From the NCBI GenBank assembly GCA_903927605.1, contig CAIYNT010000256.1, forward strand, positions 1 to 13,911: 13,911 nucleotides of DNA. Reading direction: 5' to 3'. A program made the position numbers and the translations under genes. Positions within the stretch are counted from its first letter, which is position 1, and every line of letters starts with the position of its first letter. Source of the stretch: an uncultured Holophagaceae bacterium. Its GTDB lineage: Bacteria > Acidobacteriota > Holophagae > Holophagales > Holophagaceae. Shown piece after piece: positions 12,811 to 13,911 of this stretch. The notes under the pieces are model-generated. The model had not been told where the DNA came from and made no database searches. It was given only the letters and a program-made list of their open reading frames with translations.

Positions 12811-13065
12811 TCAAGCCCTGGTCGAACTCGCTGATTCGAGATCTGCAATACGCTTTTCCAGGGTTTCAATTCGTTTACGATACCGCATCAGAACCAGACC
12901 GCTGAAAAAGAAGGCCATGGGCAGGAAAGCGATAAAACTCGTATGAGAAAAACTGGGCCCGCGCCTTTGCATGTCCGCCCATAAGTCGACTCCAGAAAGG
13001 CAGAGGAGATATGCGAACGGAAGCCAGTCCCCAAAGGGTTGTAGTTTTGTCGTATCCGGATTCAT
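12811..13065 (-). CDS. Cassette gene: 84-residue membrane protein with C-terminal coiled coil
   Basis: The start is ATG 13065, preceded by aaggggg with about 6-nt spacing and lying 23 nt after the GTTAGTC box of site C. The frame stays open upstream, but only through the attC site, so a longer form is not credible. Two hydrophobic segments lie at about residues 14-28 (LPFAYLLCLSGVDLW) and 41-58 (FIAFLPMAFFFSGLVLM). A charged helix follows (RYRKRIETLEKRIADLESAS) with a coiled-coil-like heptad pattern. The stop at 12811 is 5 bp from site B. I do not recognise a family. It would be a small inner-membrane protein with both ends probably cytoplasmic and a helix for partner or self association. Confidence 0.75.
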   Translation of the reverse strand: MNPDTTKLQPFGDWLPFAYLLCLSGVDLWADMQRRGPSFSHTSFIAFLPMAFFFSGLVLMRYRKRIETLEKRIADLESASSTRA

Positions 13066-13088
13066 AGCAACCCCCTTGGATTGTATAG

Positions 13089-13211
13089 GACTAACGAATG
13101 ACGCTGACCGGCCCCGCCTGCACCTAGGCGACGAGCTGAGCCGAGGAAGTTGGACGTTGAGAGGGATCGGAAGACAGTGCGTGGGGGTCCGAGTTGAGCG
13201 GGGGATTAGGC
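13089..13211 (-). repeat. attC site C (123 bp)
   Basis: On the minus strand: GCCTAAT (13211-13205, one base off RYYYAAC) to GTTAGTC (13095-13089). It shares with site B the terminal tract around CATTCGTTAG, the GCCTGCACC segment near the box, and AGCCGAGGAAG (top strand 13139-13149). Close similarity between sites A-C is typical of a resident (chromosomal) array. Confidence 0.85.
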
Positions 13212-13232
13212 AAAGAAGCCTCATACACAGGT

Positions 13233-13715
13233 TTACAAATCGGCAGGTGGTGGCTGTATGGACGTGGCAAGACCATCCCTAATGGCATCGCGTAGAAGGG
13301 TATGAACCGTTTCTTTCAGACTCATAATTTTATCCCGTAACATTCGGGTATGTTCCCGAACTGCCTTCATGCCTGCCTCATCTTGACTCGATGAAACTGC
13401 TGGTGGGCGTGTTGTGATTAGCGTAATAAGCTGATTCTGAGATCTATTTAAATTTGAAATTACCACCTTATCCATAATGAGATAGACCTTCCCGTTCTCT
13501 CTATACCAAATGAACTCCCCTGGAAACGAACGGGATATGTTTTTGGCTTCTTCGGCAGTCAGGTTTTCAATGTTGATCGGTTTGTTATCGCGGACATATA
13601 CAAAGGAGGGGATATTCTTGGCAGTTTTAGTCGCGTTTTCACCTTGTGCGAACCTGAATCCTGTCGCACAAACGAAAAACATGAAAACCAGGTATCGAAA
13701 TGGCGCTAGTAACAT
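13233..13715 (-). CDS. Cassette gene: secreted protein of unknown function
   Basis: This 160-residue protein starts at ATG 13715, chosen because GGAGG lies 6 nt upstream and a signal peptide follows (MLLAPFRYLVFMFFVCATGF, cleavage probably near AQG at about 23-25). An alternative ATG at 13733 would add six residues. Mature sequence: NIPSFVYVRDNKPINIENLT, then FPGEFIWYRENGKVYLIMDK, then a charged helical C-terminal half (MRDKIMSLKE-type) ending IQPPPADL. The FIWYRENGKVYLI motif recalls a short motif I associate with secreted tails of BlaR1/M56-type proteins in Acidobacteriota; that link is weak. The base composition is clearly lower in G+C than the chromosome. The leader from site D is 47 nt, and the stop is 21 bp from site C. 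Confidence 0.75.
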   Translation of the reverse strand: MLLAPFRYLVFMFFVCATGFRFAQGENATKTAKNIPSFVYVRDNKPINIENLTAEEAKNISRSFPGEFIWYRENGKVYLIMDKVVISNLNRSQNQLITLITTRPPAVSSSQDEAGMKAVREHTRMLRDKIMSLKETVHTLLRDAIRDGLATSIQPPPADL

Positions 13716-13762
13716 ACCTACCCTCCATTCCATTGCTTGTTGTGGTTGATCACTAGGTCTGT

Positions 13763-13889
13763 GCCTAACAAATGAAGCTGATATGTGTTGGCCAGTCAAG
13801 GTCGCCAGCCAGATATTTTTCAGCAGTGTGTGGGGAGCAGAACGGACGGCTATTCGACGGTTGATCAGTCTGATATTCGCGGGTTGGGT
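13763..13889 (-). repeat. attC site D (127 bp), divergent central part
   Basis: On the minus strand: ACCCAAC (13889-13883) to GTTAGGC (13769-13763), both exact consensus matches. The end near the downstream gene (CAGCTTCATTTGTTAGGC) is almost the same as in sites B and C, and ATATCA recurs in the opposite half. The middle lacks the AGCCGAGGAAG core shared by A-C, so this cassette may have a different origin. Confidence 0.75.
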
Positions 13890-13911
13890 ACCGCATGACA
13901 ACCGATTCGTC
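13890..13911 (-). other. 3' end of a further cassette, cut by the window edge
   Basis: These 22 bp lie upstream of site D on the minus strand, where the next cassette's gene should end. No stop codon occurs in them in any minus-strand frame, so that gene either ends inside site D (two frames reach stops there) or ended before 13911. The product cannot be told. Confidence 0.4.

Larger units (their letters stand above)
12087..13911 (-). mobile_element. Integron gene-cassette array (distal end), at least three whole cassettes
   Basis: Four attC-like sites (12087-12197, 12682-12805, 13089-13211, 13763-13889) alternate with single small genes, all on the minus strand. Each gene starts 7-47 nt after a GTTRRRY-type box and stops 5-21 nt before the next RYYYAAC-type box, the standard cassette layout. 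The genes are visibly lower in G+C than the upstream chromosome. Cassette polarity is right to left, so an integrase and attI, if present, lie beyond the right edge, and site 12087-12197 is the far end of the array. Without an integrase it would be a cluster of attC sites lacking integrase. Confidence 0.88.

Noticed and set aside
12811..13224. Longer 137-residue form of the small cassette membrane protein
   Set aside because: The extra 53 residues come from attC site C, and the inner ATG 13065 has a good ribosome binding site.
13716..13901. Longer 222-residue form of the secreted cassette protein
   Set aside because: The extra N-terminus is translated attC site D; the inner ATG has a good ribosome binding site followed directly by a signal peptide.

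Overview
The window is high-GC bacterial DNA, strongly G/C at third codon positions, except for an A+T island at 8981-9160 and the lower-GC right end. Two proteins carry lipoprotein signal peptides and one of them is an OmcA/MtrC-type decaheme cytochrome, so the host is a Gram-negative, probably metal- or electrode-respiring bacterium. A Geothrix/Holophaga-like member of Acidobacteriota would fit; this is inference from gene content, because the window has no rRNA or other phylogenetic marker.

Layout. (1) 1-343: 65-bp tandem repeat, five full copies plus a fragment, running off the left edge. (2) 360-3806, plus strand: a tight four-gene run of two MacB/FtsX-type ABC permeases overlapping by 8 nt, an ArfB-type ribosome-rescue hydrolase and a DUF6526-like membrane protein. 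(3) 3838-3917: imperfect inverted repeat with a T-run between convergent genes. (4) 3952-8819, minus strand: a lipoprotein MsrB-MsrA fusion, a two-repeat zinc-ribbon protein and a 959-residue decaheme outer-membrane cytochrome. The cytochrome is preceded by two dyads, the A+T island and a CRP/FNR-like dyad. (5) 9530-11808: a bacteriohemerythrin (minus) divergent from a PdxI/YdbC-like aldo/keto reductase (plus), then a small exported protein. (6) 12087-13911: an array of integron gene cassettes. Four attC-like sites (111-127 bp, bounded by RYYYAAC and GTTRRRY boxes) separate three complete minus-strand cassettes and the end of a fourth. No integrase is in the window; by cassette polarity it would lie beyond the right edge, if present at all.

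How the parts fit. The cytochrome would carry electrons across the cell surface. The lipid-anchored Msr fusion repairs oxidised methionines in the envelope, and the hemerythrin binds O2 or senses redox state; together they suggest a microaerobic/anaerobic lifestyle with oxygen stress. The permease pair presumably works with an ATPase, and perhaps an adaptor, encoded to the left. The cassette array is the accessory, mobile part of the window; its proteins are two small membrane proteins and one secreted protein of unknown role.
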